Shown: positions 28,932 to 39,442, counted from the stretch's first letter. The stretch: 64,000 bases of DNA from Paenibacillus sp. NAIST15-1 (GCF_001894745.1 NZ_BBYF01000023.1:16859-80858), one strand, 5' to 3'. Notes: generated from the letters alone by a model not told the origin. Translations and numbers: made by a program.

Positions 28932-30275
28932 CTACTCCTTCAACCCTTGCTCCTGCGCATCCTGAATCTTCTTCGCGATATCTTCCGCCTTCCCGCCGAG
29001 AAGCAGCTCCTGCAAGCCGTTATTGACGACCTCTGTTGCTCCAGACGTTAATTTCGCATCATAGACAGGTGTACGCTTCACTTGATTCACGAGATCATAC
29101 AGCTTGGCGAACAATGCGTTCACTTTGCTTTTATCGAGATCTACCTTGAAGCTGACGAGCTGGTTCGCCTCTAATGTTGTCTTCTGAGCTTCCGGACCAG
29201 CCAGTGCTAGAATGAGTTCTTCCGCTATCTTCTTCTTATCGCCTTCTACCTTGCTGCTCAGCGCAGGTCCAACCCCGATCGCGCCGGACACCGAGTTCGG
29301 ATCTCCCTTGCCTCCCGGAATGGATGGCAGCACAGCAACGCCTGTGGCGTCTAGTACCTCTTGAGGCGCCGTTGCGACTAGATTCGTTACCGCCCATCCG
29401 CCTTCAATGATCATCGCGGCTTTGCCCTGTGAATACAATTGTTCCATTTGTGTCCCGTCGATCGCGTTGAAGCCTTCCTGGAACGCACCAACCGTAGCAA
29501 GCTCCTGCAAATGCTCAAGCGCCTTCACGAATTCAGGATCTGTGAACTTCGCTCCGTCTTGTGCAACCGCCTTGTTGAACCATTCTGTTCCCGTCACGCG
29601 ATCTGCCAGCGAGCTGAGAATACTGGATTGTGCAAGCCATGGAGCTTTATTGCCAAGCGCGATTGGAATGATATTTTTGGATTTAAGCGTTTTAACTGCG
29701 TTCAATAATTCATCCCAAGTCTTCGGTACAGTCAGGCCATTATCCGCTAGTATTTTCTCGTTGTAATACAAAATAGACGTTGGAGACAGTCCCATTGGCG
29801 CACTGTATATTTTCCCGTCAAACGTGAAGTCATCGAAGGAGTTCGGCATGTAGCCGTCTTTCCAATCCTTATTCGCATCAAGCAATCCATCAAGCGGCTG
29901 AATCAAGCCTGCAGCTGAGAACTCCTTGGCAATCGTACCCGGATGCATAATGAATACGTCCGGCATCTCATTTGCAGCCGCAACCGCTTTCAATCGTTGG
30001 CGATACGCATCCGGCGGAATTGCTTGAATCTGCAAGTCTACATTCGTGTTATCCTTCTTGAACTGTTCAATGATCCCCCGCATCGCCTTGGCGCGCAAAT
30101 CTTCCCCAGTGAAGTTATGCCACAGAGTAAGCTGAATCTTACTCTTCGGATCCACTTTCGCCCCTGAGCTCGAATCTGATGGGGATGTCGATCCACCTCC
30201 GCAGCCTGCCAGCACCAATGTAAGCATCATCACAAGCATAACCATTTGGCTCCAACGCATTTTGTTTTTCAACAT
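28932..30275 (-). CDS. Sugar ABC transporter substrate-binding lipoprotein
   Basis: This 447-residue cluster B (CUT1) solute-binding lipoprotein has signal and lipobox VLAGC (Cys 25), a Gly/Ser linker, then LTLWHNFTGED, PDVFIMHPG, GKIYSAPMG and MIIEGGWAV, all typical of the family. ATG with TAAGGAGG upstream. It is separated by 192 bp from the upstream response regulator, a gap that probably contains the operon promoter controlled by that regulator. Ligand unknown. Confidence 0.95.
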   Translation of the reverse strand: MLKNKMRWSQMVMLVMMLTLVLAGCGGGSTSPSDSSSGAKVDPKSKIQLTLWHNFTGEDLRAKAMRGIIEQFKKDNTNVDLQIQAIPPDAYRQRLKAVAAANEMPDVFIMHPGTIAKEFSAAGLIQPLDGLLDANKDWKDGYMPNSFDDFTFDGKIYSAPMGLSPTSILYYNEKILADNGLTVPKTWDELLNAVKTLKSKNIIPIALGNKAPWLAQSSILSSLADRVTGTEWFNKAVAQDGAKFTDPEFVKALEHLQELATVGAFQEGFNAIDGTQMEQLYSQGKAAMIIEGGWAVTNLVATAPQEVLDATGVAVLPSIPGGKGDPNSVSGAIGVGPALSSKVEGDKKKIAEELILALAGPEAQKTTLEANQLVSFKVDLDKSKVNALFAKLYDLVNQVKRTPVYDAKLTSGATEVVNNGLQELLLGGKAEDIAKKIQDAQEQGLKE

Positions 30276-30467
30276 GTGCAGCCCTCCTTATGACTTCAGT
30301 TCATTTTTCACAAAAGTGTTTGCCCAACAGTACCATCGGCCCTCTATCCACGCTGTACACTACTGTGGAAGTGTCGCACTTTTATGAACGATATCTCTTT
30401 GGTACCACTATAAAAGAAAGACATTGGTAAAGCAGGTGATATTCTTCGGTGAAAGGGGAGACTTTTT

Positions 30468-31985
30468 TCAGTTGTGCTGCCGAAACTGAGAAGGGGATAA
30501 TCCGATATGCTTTTTGAACAGCTTGCAAAAATATTTCACATCCTCGTAGCCGCAATCGCTTGCTACCTGACTTATCTTCCGCTCCGATCCCGTTAGCAGT
30601 TCCTTCGCAAGCCCCATTCGCTCCAATGTTACGAAGTCAATGTAATTCATGCCGGCTTCCCGCTTGAACACCTCACTGAAATGATTCGGATTCACATGCA
30701 CATAAGCAGCTACCTGTTGTAGCGAGAGACTCTCATGCAAATGTTCTCGAATATAGAACATCGCACGCTGAATATAGGAATTCGCGCGATTCCGTTCATC
30801 GTATTGCTGATAGCGTTCCATGACGGCGCAGCAGGCGCGATACAATCCCGCTTCTACTTCATGATTCGGCAGAAGACGATGGCGAAATTCACTGAGCGTA
30901 CGTTCTTCGGGCACCATTCGCTCCAGCCAGCGGCAGGCTGACACCAATATAGACTGCAAATAGGCCAGCAGCGATTCAGGCGTTGTCTGTTCATCTAAGA
31001 CTTGCGCCTTCACAATCTCCTGAATCCAGTGTGCCAGCGTCGCCCGATTGCCTTGTGTTAATATCGTGGCGAGTTCATTCTCTTCCTCCCGTGTACATAC
31101 CGTTCTACCGCCTGTTCGATGCTGAATGTCTTTATACTGGATGACCCTTCTATCGCTAACGATATGCGCATAGGCCAATGCTCGCTCGGCTTCCACGTAG
31201 GATTGCCGTATCTTCTCATAGTGAGGAACAATAGATCCAAATGCCGCTAAGATCGAGCATTTTAGAAGATTCTCACAATTGGCGAACGTCGTAGACAGCA
31301 TTCTCGTCTGCTCATGCTCCGTCTTCTGCTTCCATAATAGAACCATGTGATTGGGGCGAAGCGAGATATCACAATGCAATGCTTCGCCTATAATATTTGA
31401 AGATGCAAACAGCAGCAGTTGTTCATCCTTCCAACCTGATACAGTGAGGAAAATAACCTGATATGCTCTGCTCTCCGCCTTAAGCTCCAGAAGCTCCAAT
31501 ACTTGTCCGCGCGCAAGTTGTTCTTCCGAGATTCCTTGCGTCAACAGCTGTTCCAGCAGCTGCTTCTTGAGCAAATGGACATTCAAATGTCCGATCCGAT
31601 CATGCTGCTGTCTTGCCTCCCATCTCTGCTTCGCCTTCAAGACCGCCTCCATGATCTCCTCTGGACGGCTCGTCTTCAAGATGTAATCCTGCGCGCCTAC
31701 GCGCATCGCTTGCTGTGCATAGGCAAAGTCATCATACCCAGACAGCATGATTACCTCTGTTGCTGGATATTGTTTTCTCACTAAGGACGCCAGCTCCAAC
31801 CCACTCATTGCTCCCATTCGAATGTCCGTCATCACGATATGGGGCTGTTCATTATGAATCTGCTGCCATGCCTCTTCTCCCGATGCAGCAGGCTGCAAAG
31901 CCGTGATCCCGATCGCAGACCAATCAATGACTTGATGAATGCCTGTACGAATAATAACCTCGTCATCCACGATTAGCAGTTTCAT
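30468..31985 (-). CDS. AraC-type response regulator (YesN family)
   Basis: A 505-residue two-component regulator. The receiver domain (1-120) has the acidic pocket DDE, the phosphorylation site in IVMTDIRMG (about 55) and the conserved Lys in ILKTS. A long middle linker (about 130-390) precedes the C-terminal AraC/XylS DNA-binding domain (about 400-505; SLQQVAAYVHVNPNHFSEVFKREAG and SQVASDCGYEDVKYFCKLFKK). The start ATG overlaps the histidine kinase stop (ATGA). It probably activates the adjacent sugar-transport operon, a standard Paenibacillus arrangement. Confidence 0.96.
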   Translation of the reverse strand: MKLLIVDDEVIIRTGIHQVIDWSAIGITALQPAASGEEAWQQIHNEQPHIVMTDIRMGAMSGLELASLVRKQYPATEVIMLSGYDDFAYAQQAMRVGAQDYILKTSRPEEIMEAVLKAKQRWEARQQHDRIGHLNVHLLKKQLLEQLLTQGISEEQLARGQVLELLELKAESRAYQVIFLTVSGWKDEQLLLFASSNIIGEALHCDISLRPNHMVLLWKQKTEHEQTRMLSTTFANCENLLKCSILAAFGSIVPHYEKIRQSYVEAERALAYAHIVSDRRVIQYKDIQHRTGGRTVCTREEENELATILTQGNRATLAHWIQEIVKAQVLDEQTTPESLLAYLQSILVSACRWLERMVPEERTLSEFRHRLLPNHEVEAGLYRACCAVMERYQQYDERNRANSYIQRAMFYIREHLHESLSLQQVAAYVHVNPNHFSEVFKREAGMNYIDFVTLERMGLAKELLTGSERKISQVASDCGYEDVKYFCKLFKKHIGLSPSQFRQHN

Positions 31986-33757
31986 TGTCTTTCAACCTCC
32001 TTTTCGATAAAAGGAATCATAAAGGATACGGTCGTCCCCCCACCTTCTACGCTATGAATTTGCAACCCAGATGCCTCCCCATAATGCAGCTTGAGCCTCT
32101 GGTTCACATTTCGCAGCCCATAGCTGTGCTCTGGCTTTCGTGTCTGGTCTAATGGAAGTTCGATCTGCTGAAGGAGTGCGTCCAACTGTTCCTGCGGCAT
32201 CCCTTGTCCGGAATCTTCAATCGTGAAGTGTATATAGTCATCTGCAGTGTGTTGTGCAATTACCGTAATTCGGCCTTTTGATCGCTTGCCAAGTATTCCA
32301 TGAATGATTGCATTCTCGATCAGCGGCTGAAGAAGAAGCTTCAGCATCCACTGCGATTCAAGCTCAGGACTGATATGGAACGTGATGTCGAATTGATCCG
32401 GGTACCGAATCTGCTGAATCGATGTGTAGTGCTGTGCATGAAGCACCTCCTGCGTGACCTGACAATACTCGCTCCCCTTATTCAAGCTGAAGCGCAAGAA
32501 ATCGCTTAATGCCCCGACCATCTGCGCAATCGTGGCGTCTTTGTTCATGAGCGCCATCCAATGGATGGATGCCAGCGTGTTGTATAAGAAATGAGGGTTG
32601 ATCTGGGCTTGCAGCGCCTGCATATCGGCTTCTTTCTTCATGGATTCATGCCGCTTCACCTCTTCCATCAGCACATGGACACGTTCTCCAAGCTTGTTAT
32701 AGCTATGCACGAGCATGCCAATTTCATCGGATGAGGTAATCGGAAGCGCAATGATATCCCCCTCGGGACGAAACCCCTTCAAGGAGACTGCCACCGTCTG
32801 CAGCGGCCTCGTTACCCGCATGATAAGGAACAGCACGATACCCGCGATGATAACCATCGCTAGTCCAATCGTCATGGCCGTTATCGTTACGACATATTGA
32901 TTCTGCGCCTGATACTGCTCATAAGGAATCACTGCCAGCAGACGCCAGTCTACATGCGGAACTGTCGTATACACGATTGTTTTCTTGTCTTTCCCTTCCC
33001 CATAGGTGACAAATCCCTGCCTGTCTTGCATCCCTGGTACATCCCACTTCGGAAGCAGTTCCGTCACTGACTGCGACAGACTATCCCGAATCGTACCTGA
33101 GAGAATTCGATTGTCCCGATCTACTAGCAACAAGCTCTCTCCACTGCTCAGAGCCGGCTTCATCATAAAATCAGCAATCGCTGCTTCGCTTATGCTGATG
33201 GATAGCATCCCCTTAGGCTGATAAGTCGTGATGCTCCCTATCGGCCGTACGAAGGAAATGACCTTCTCTGCTCCGTTCGTCGTCACGTTCGTGTAGAGAG
33301 AGCTCCACCATTTATCCTTTACCTGTTGGATGTTCGTGTTCTTGTTGTCTGTGAAGAGTCCGTTGTTGAAAATCGTCGTGTTGGATAGCGTATGATTGCC
33401 GTTGTTTGGATAGATGGAGATGTTGGAGATGTATGATTTGGAAAAAGCAAAGTTCGATAAGAATCCCATCAGTTTAATTTGCAGCCCGCTGCCCTGATTC
33501 GTGGACGCGAGATATCGCTGAATGTCCTCCTGTGCAATTAGGAAAATGGACATATTCTCAACGTCCTGCACGATGAACTCCAGATTTGTCTTGATCTGAT
33601 CCAGCAGCCCCAGACTGGACTGCTTCGTTCGTTCTTCGGCCTCCTTCGCTGCAATGCTGTACAATACAAATCCCAGTGACAACAATGGCACAAGGATGGC
33701 ACCTAGCAGCATTATCGATAACTTGCGCTTCAATGACTTGCCTAACCAACGCTGCAT
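31982..33757 (-). CDS. Sensor histidine kinase (YesM family)
   Basis: This 591-residue membrane kinase has TM1 at about 15-37, an extracellular Cache-like sensor domain (about 40-290), TM2 at about 293-315 and a HAMP linker. The His-kinase motif is QINPHFLYNTLASIHW (phospho-His about 397), and the GHKL ATPase domain has PLIENAIIHG, DSGQGMP and YGLRNVNQRL. It should sense an extracellular cue, probably the sugar or its binding protein, and phosphorylate the coupled AraC-type regulator. ATG with TAGGAGGA upstream. Confidence 0.96.
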   Translation of the reverse strand: MQRWLGKSLKRKLSIMLLGAILVPLLSLGFVLYSIAAKEAEERTKQSSLGLLDQIKTNLEFIVQDVENMSIFLIAQEDIQRYLASTNQGSGLQIKLMGFLSNFAFSKSYISNISIYPNNGNHTLSNTTIFNNGLFTDNKNTNIQQVKDKWWSSLYTNVTTNGAEKVISFVRPIGSITTYQPKGMLSISISEAAIADFMMKPALSSGESLLLVDRDNRILSGTIRDSLSQSVTELLPKWDVPGMQDRQGFVTYGEGKDKKTIVYTTVPHVDWRLLAVIPYEQYQAQNQYVVTITAMTIGLAMVIIAGIVLFLIMRVTRPLQTVAVSLKGFRPEGDIIALPITSSDEIGMLVHSYNKLGERVHVLMEEVKRHESMKKEADMQALQAQINPHFLYNTLASIHWMALMNKDATIAQMVGALSDFLRFSLNKGSEYCQVTQEVLHAQHYTSIQQIRYPDQFDITFHISPELESQWMLKLLLQPLIENAIIHGILGKRSKGRITVIAQHTADDYIHFTIEDSGQGMPQEQLDALLQQIELPLDQTRKPEHSYGLRNVNQRLKLHYGEASGLQIHSVEGGGTTVSFMIPFIEKEVERQ

Positions 33758-33915
33758 AATGAAGCATTCCTCCTAATATCGACATTTCAGTTAGGTAAAA
33801 TTATACAAGGTATGGGCAAACTAAAATATACCACAGCCGGTCTACTATACAATCTATCAATTTCCTGCAGATTAAATAGCCGAGAAGACAACCTTCGGGC
33901 CACGAAAAGAAAATA

Positions 33916-33962
33916 ACCCGCAAGAGGAGCTCTCTATTTTGCAGAGCGTCCGTCTTACGGGT
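33916..33962 (-). terminator. Terminator of the SLH/surface-protein operon
   Basis: ACCCGCAAGA and TCTTACGGGT close an outer stem with an inner GCTCT/AGAGC hairpin. On the minus strand it is followed by TATTTTCTTTT. It lies about 80 bp beyond the stop of the 1230-aa gene. Confidence 0.8.
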
Positions 33963-34043
33963 CTTTGTCTTTTAACTAATTGTCGTTAACTATGATTAGC
34001 GATTCTGTTGCCTCTCGTCATGCGCCCAAGATACATCGCCGAA

Positions 34044-37000
34044 TTAATGCGTACCTGTTACTCTAAAATCATCAACCGATGATTGATCCGCTCGGTAGAA
34101 CATGACATCCCCATCCTTTAGTTGGAACGTAACGCCATACGGATCTGTGAATTGCGGGTGGGAACCCTCCCGCTTCCATTGATTTGTGAGCGGTGCTTTT
34201 ATGTATTGCAAATGCGGCTTCCCCTTCTGCCCGTCCCGTACCGTCTCGATATCAACGTTCACGATGAGGAACCCATCGCGCAGGAAGAATGGCGCCTTGT
34301 CGTTAAAGCTGAACTGTTTCGATAAATCAAAGCCCTTCGGCACGATATACAGCTTCGCGGGCAGATTGTATTCTCCATACCACTGTTGAATCGACGAATA
34401 TGCACGTGCTTCCGAGACTCCAGTTGGCACACTTGTCGGCCCCATAAATGTCCGGACATGGTACGGCAGGAAGAGATCACTGTAGCTGCCAATTGTCGTC
34501 GGCTTCTTCGCTGCCCTTGCCCATTCCTCGATGTAAGCTTGACGGCTTGTCGATATGCTGCTGGCGAACAGCTCATAGAAGGCGCCCGCTGCATCTAAGA
34601 TGCGCTGCTCTGGCACATTGCGAAGTCGCGCATTAAGCTCCATACTCCGCCTTACCTTGTCCTCTGCTGAGCCAATCCGAATAAATTTCCGTTCATCAGT
34701 ATGGTAATAGACGTCTACTTCCTGCCGCTTCTGCCCCTTGCTGTCCGTGAAGTAGAAGGTAGGCTTAAGATGGATGCCATCTCCTGAGCCAAACATATTC
34801 CCCTTTGTCTTCAGGTCGAACTTGAACGCATATCCCGTCTTCACAGCTACATTTTTATACGAGGAATCTGGATGGCTTCCTTTGCGGACAGGAAGCTCAT
34901 AAGGAAAGGCATTGCCGCGCGCTTCTCCGTCAATCCCTTTGCGCCCCACCCAATAGGAGTTTCCAGTAGGTTCACTGCTTCCCTTCTGCTTGCGAAATAC
35001 CGTCTCCCAATTGAAGTCCATAATGTCCGTCACATGGAAATCGTACACCCTGCCAATGACCTCGACCGCGATTTCATAGGTCGCCACATGGTTCTCCCAA
35101 TTCGTATTGGCTGTTGGCTGATGCGTGAAGGAATCCGGCGCATTTTCCGCAATCGTGCGGTATAAGACCGAATAATCCCCCTCATCGACCCAGACAGGCA
35201 GGAAGAATGTCGTATCTAATTGGTTAACCGGTATGTCCGTCCACGTGCGCTTCGGGATGAATCTGCTGCGATCTGCGGTATAGACATCGAATGGGAACCA
35301 TACCTGCTTCATTCGGAAATATTTCGCATAATCACGATCTCCGTATCCCGGATAGTTCACATGCTGCCCGCTCGTAGGCATTCGGACGGTAAATGGCCGA
35401 TCCAGTATCAAGGCGGCACGATTGTAGTTGGGTGTTGTCTTTTGGTTATGTTCACGATCATCCGTAATTGAGGAGTAATTCACAACAGGTGTATGTACGG
35501 TAACGGTATTGATACCGTTGATTGGGAATTGCTTGTCACTGCCGCCATTTATGTTGCCGGGAACAAGATTGTAGTAGATTGCGCCAGAGCTTGGGGTGTT
35601 GGCAGCATTGACGAGCTTGCTGCTAATGAGCATACCGCTTCGATAGAGAACATTTTGACCAATGATCGTAGGTGAAGGGATATTTCCAGGTGTCGTTCCA
35701 TGTTTCGTCGTCCAGCTATTGCTCATAATCGTTGTGCCGTTGAAGGTCACAAGATCATTTCGTACTTCTGGCTCTCCCGTTTGTGATTCAGCCCTGCTTT
35801 TGAGTTGTGATTCATCATTTGGCACGCTCGGCCTTGTATACATTCCTGGTACTGTTGCTGGTGTAAATGAAATTGTACCACTATCCTTCGGCTTGACGTG
35901 AGCCGATGCATCCGAATTGTGATCCGTTGAAAGAGAAGGGGCTGAGTACCCTGATGGCTGCAGCGTCACTGTCCCATTAGGCAGTGCGTAGTTGTTCAAG
36001 CTCGCTCGTTGAATTCCGTATACTTCGATGTTGTTGATCTGCCAATACGAATAGTCACGTTGGAAGGAAAAGCTGTAGGTCTTGGATTCTGTATCTCTCA
36101 TCGTCAAATCCGGTTGCGGCGTGCACACACGCTGCCCTTGTTTATTCGTCGTGCACACATCTGGTTGCTTCTGCTTCCACTCCAGCGCATAGGTAACCTC
36201 TACCTGGCACTGATAGTTTACTTTGCCTGACATTTTAGCAAACGTATGTTGGAATAGATACTGATTCGCAAACACATTAGCATACAAATTCTCGGAGGTT
36301 GGAATCCCTCTGAGTACATCGAATATCTCATTGCCACGGTTGTCTGCTTTGATCATTCCTGTTACATCTGGATTCATCTTATTCCCGGTTACTGAGCTTC
36401 CCGATGAAGGAGCCGCAATCGTGTACTTGCACTGCCCCGTCCCCCCACCAGGGTTCCCTCCGCTGTTATCGTCGTTACAGGAGTTCCCTGTTCCCACGGT
36501 CATAGAGAAGTCTGCCTTTTCATCTAACGCTTGAGTAGAGTCAGCAAAATGAGCAGTAATGGATGATGTTCCGGTAGATGCCACAGCTGTAACCAGGCCT
36601 GAATTGTTGATGGTCATTACACTAGCATTTGAGCTTGTCCACGTTAGTTTAGCATGGTTTTTCAGCTCCCATGTGGTGCCATCAACTTTCGTTAATTTGG
36701 CAACCAATTGTGTAGTCCCACCAGGGGCAACACATTTGTTCCCCGTAATCTCTAGTCCCGATGTTCCATCGGCATATGTAGCGATAAGTAATTTGTCTTT
36801 GTATCGGTATGTAACTGAGTTGAAGTCAACAAAGAATTTAGAGAAATACCAGACCTGCTTGGCCCCTGGATTTGCCCAGTATTTATTGTAGGTATCGTTA
36901 TTGAAGGTTTGCTCGAAAAAGATTGTGATTTGGTCTAAGTTTAATAGCCTAGCTACCTTGCCCCCTACTGTACTAGGATCAGTTTTACCAGTGGATCCAT

Positions 37001-37736
37001 GTACATCATATATATCAGTAGTTCTATCTATGTTAACGTTTGAAGCAGTAACATCTTTCAGTTCTTTAGAAATTGCAGATGTTTTTATCCAATCTCCAAG
37101 CATCGGATCATTAGATTCGTTAATCTTGAATGGCTGATTTCGCGGAATATCCGCTTCTAAATATGGATCCGTACAACCAGGATACCTTGGCAATAGATGG
37201 CCATTTATATTTTCTTTTGGAACATTAGCATCACACCCTCTGCTATCTGCAACACTAACTCGACCAGCGCCAGCACGCCAATGCTTACCATCCCAGTTAC
37301 CAGGATCATTGATAGACCAACGATCCCAATAATATACACCACCGAAGTTAGTATTTCTTTCAGATGTCACCTTCAATCGAGTCCCTTGCAAGGTATCTTT
37401 TAATCCATCTGTACTTTCATATTTTGATTTACCTGGTGTAAAACCATTTACAGTTCTAAGAACAAACTTTGTTTCTTTATCAATCCACTCTAGTTTTTTT
37501 ATAACTTTTCCAGGCTTAGAAGGCACAATAATTGGATTTGTTTCAAGAGATGATTTAGACGAGAACAAATATCCTTTAAAATCATACTCATCAGCAGAGG
37601 CATTCAAAGAGAATAAGATTTCCTCGGTTACTTCCCCAGCAGCAAAAATACGAGTGTAATCAAGTAATGATATAGATAAGTTAAGAAAAAGTGTGAATAG
37701 AATTGCTATCGAGGTTATTTTGACATTCCACTTCAA
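34044..37736 (-). CDS. Large secreted protein with Ig-like (BIG2) domain, function unknown
   Basis: This 1230-residue exported protein has a signal peptide with h-region SIAILFTLFLNLSISLL and a predicted cut after FAAG. A BIG2-like Ig domain lies at about 355-440 (TTQLVAKL, LTWTSSNASVMTINNSGLVTAVASTG), followed by a Gly/Asn-rich linker with paired cysteines and a long beta-rich C-terminal region with many Tyr/Trp strands. I believe it corresponds to the Paenibacillus DUF5704 group, but that is from memory. TTG start with GAGGTG 7 nt upstream. It follows the SLH-domain gene by 12 bp, so the pair is probably co-translated and acts at the cell surface. No catalytic motif was recognised. Confidence 0.85.
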   Translation of the reverse strand: MKWNVKITSIAILFTLFLNLSISLLDYTRIFAAGEVTEEILFSLNASADEYDFKGYLFSSKSSLETNPIIVPSKPGKVIKKLEWIDKETKFVLRTVNGFTPGKSKYESTDGLKDTLQGTRLKVTSERNTNFGGVYYWDRWSINDPGNWDGKHWRAGAGRVSVADSRGCDANVPKENINGHLLPRYPGCTDPYLEADIPRNQPFKINESNDPMLGDWIKTSAISKELKDVTASNVNIDRTTDIYDVHGSTGKTDPSTVGGKVARLLNLDQITIFFEQTFNNDTYNKYWANPGAKQVWYFSKFFVDFNSVTYRYKDKLLIATYADGTSGLEITGNKCVAPGGTTQLVAKLTKVDGTTWELKNHAKLTWTSSNASVMTINNSGLVTAVASTGTSSITAHFADSTQALDEKADFSMTVGTGNSCNDDNSGGNPGGGTGQCKYTIAAPSSGSSVTGNKMNPDVTGMIKADNRGNEIFDVLRGIPTSENLYANVFANQYLFQHTFAKMSGKVNYQCQVEVTYALEWKQKQPDVCTTNKQGQRVCTPQPDLTMRDTESKTYSFSFQRDYSYWQINNIEVYGIQRASLNNYALPNGTVTLQPSGYSAPSLSTDHNSDASAHVKPKDSGTISFTPATVPGMYTRPSVPNDESQLKSRAESQTGEPEVRNDLVTFNGTTIMSNSWTTKHGTTPGNIPSPTIIGQNVLYRSGMLISSKLVNAANTPSSGAIYYNLVPGNINGGSDKQFPINGINTVTVHTPVVNYSSITDDREHNQKTTPNYNRAALILDRPFTVRMPTSGQHVNYPGYGDRDYAKYFRMKQVWFPFDVYTADRSRFIPKRTWTDIPVNQLDTTFFLPVWVDEGDYSVLYRTIAENAPDSFTHQPTANTNWENHVATYEIAVEVIGRVYDFHVTDIMDFNWETVFRKQKGSSEPTGNSYWVGRKGIDGEARGNAFPYELPVRKGSHPDSSYKNVAVKTGYAFKFDLKTKGNMFGSGDGIHLKPTFYFTDSKGQKRQEVDVYYHTDERKFIRIGSAEDKVRRSMELNARLRNVPEQRILDAAGAFYELFASSISTSRQAYIEEWARAAKKPTTIGSYSDLFLPYHVRTFMGPTSVPTGVSEARAYSSIQQWYGEYNLPAKLYIVPKGFDLSKQFSFNDKAPFFLRDGFLIVNVDIETVRDGQKGKPHLQYIKAPLTNQWKREGSHPQFTDPYGVTFQLKDGDVMFYRADQSSVDDFRVTGTH

Positions 37737-37748
37737 ACCATCACACCT

Positions 37749-38972
37749 CTACTTCCAACAAAGTGATGTTGACAAGTTACTAGAATATAATGGAGCATTA
37801 AAAGGGATAGTTTCAGCCATGATAAATATTTTTCCATTTGTTTTGAAGTTTTCTTTTGGTATTACTAAACCATACACATTCTTGTTTGGATCGAGTGATT
37901 TAATGGCAATGGACTGATTGATAATTTTAAATTCACCAGTATACCCTACTATTGAGAGAGATAAACGATTAACAGGATATGCCTTTGGTTTCTTATTAAC
38001 CACTAACTGTGAGTCAATAAGAACTACATAAACCTTCATTTCATCGGTCATTTTAATCTGCTTACCTGCTAAATCTAAGACCAGCTTATCTTTATTAGGC
38101 AGTAGTTTTCGATTTGGATCCTTTGGATCGTTCCAGTCAATTGCTGTAAGACTATTAACCTGACCGACCACTGTATTATTGGGGGCTGCCACGGTTAGAT
38201 TTTTTGTTTTCCAAGAATAAATACCGAAGTTCCCTTTTGAATACTTATCATTCTCCGGAGAATTAAAAATCTCTTCAGCGACCGTGAAAATATTCGTTTT
38301 GTGCCAGTACATCTCGGCCGCAGCAACAGCATATTTATCGACGGCTAATTTGTCGCCTTTCTTTGCGGACAGCAATCGTTCAATAACGGTAATCGCTTGT
38401 GCTCGCGTTGTGCTCCCCTTAGGTGTTAATTCTCCCGGCGCCGTACCGGACATAATGCCATTTTTCGTTGCGAGGTACATCCATTGCTTATCCTCTACTT
38501 GATCTATGCCCAATGCTCTCACTGCCATCTTCGACATTTCTTCACGCGTCAACGTTTGGGTCCAATTCGTATCTTCCAAGTCACCAGCCTTGTATATCCC
38601 GGCTGCTTCAGCTGCATGTACATAGGACTCATACCATTTCCCATTCGATTCCTGTACTTCAATTCCCAGAGCAGAAATGGTCATCTTTACGAATTCCGCG
38701 CGAGATACATTCTTATTAGGAAGAAAATTGCCATCAGGATAACCTTCCACATACCCCTTATTGATCGCTTGCATAATACTGTGTTCTGCCCAGTGTCCGG
38801 AAATGTCCAAAACCTTCGGCGTTGTTGCACGATTTGAACTATTATCATTACCGCTTGAGGTGATAGTGGGTTTGTCTACTTGTGGAAATGCATTCACTGT
38901 GATGGGATGTATGGAAGCTTGCGCGGATAAAAGCAATAGGGCTGCCGTTCCTATTAACAATGACTTTTTCAT
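37749..38972 (-). CDS. S-layer homology (SLH) domain surface protein
   Basis: A 407-residue exported protein. A signal peptide (KKSLLIGTAALLLLSAQA) is followed by three SLH repeats at about 55-100 (DISGHWAEHSIMQAINKGYV, GYPDGNFLPNKNVSRAEFV), 115-155 and 160-205 (GTAPGELTPKGSTTRAQAIT), which bind pyruvylated wall polymers. The remaining 200 residues have no recognised fold. ATG with AGGAGG upstream. It is first in a two-gene operon with the 1230-residue secreted protein and probably anchors or assists it at the wall. Transcription appears to start about 165 nt upstream from an extended -10. Confidence 0.93.
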   Translation of the reverse strand: MKKSLLIGTAALLLLSAQASIHPITVNAFPQVDKPTITSSGNDNSSNRATTPKVLDISGHWAEHSIMQAINKGYVEGYPDGNFLPNKNVSRAEFVKMTISALGIEVQESNGKWYESYVHAAEAAGIYKAGDLEDTNWTQTLTREEMSKMAVRALGIDQVEDKQWMYLATKNGIMSGTAPGELTPKGSTTRAQAITVIERLLSAKKGDKLAVDKYAVAAAEMYWHKTNIFTVAEEIFNSPENDKYSKGNFGIYSWKTKNLTVAAPNNTVVGQVNSLTAIDWNDPKDPNRKLLPNKDKLVLDLAGKQIKMTDEMKVYVVLIDSQLVVNKKPKAYPVNRLSLSIVGYTGEFKIINQSIAIKSLDPNKNVYGLVIPKENFKTNGKIFIMAETIPFNAPLYSSNLSTSLCWK

Positions 38973-39442
38973 GTTATCCTCCTAATCCATAATTTCAAAT
39001 TCCATTTCTTGTGTTCCTCATGTAAATACTCGTATCTCTTTTATGCAGCCTCCTTCACTCCGAAAGTAGTGATACGGTTCGCACCGAATAGGATCATCAC
39101 CCTAATATTTGATATCAGACACAAGTCCTGAATTTATAGGTTAATTATACCAAATTATCTTGATTTTCGGAACATTCCGACGAGGTTTAGAGGAAATATT
39201 TTACTCGATTACGTATAAAAGTGGATAGACAAAGGAAATCAAAATAAAAAAACCGTGAAATTTGTTGCTTGGTTAAGAAGCCCTTACGAAAGTACAAAAG
39301 TTACTTTTCTTAAACTTAGGACAATTATCCTTTCGATTGCTTAAATTATGGAATTTTGAAATAATCGTTATTAAGTGAAAGGTACCGTTTTATAAAAAGA
39401 GTATGTAAAATAATCTAATCTTAATAGAGAGTAGGAAAATGA
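38973..39442. other. Intergenic region with a long 5' leader of the SLH operon
   Basis: The 470-bp gap between divergent genes. On the minus strand an extended -10 (TGGTATAAT; hexamer at 39144-39149) would give a leader of about 165 nt. Within it, GGTGAT...CGGTGCGAACCG...ATCACT near 39060-39105 can fold into a hairpin with an internal GC stem. I do not recognise it as a known riboswitch. The half toward 39442 is AT-rich and holds the unassigned promoter of the acetyltransferase gene. Confidence 0.45.
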
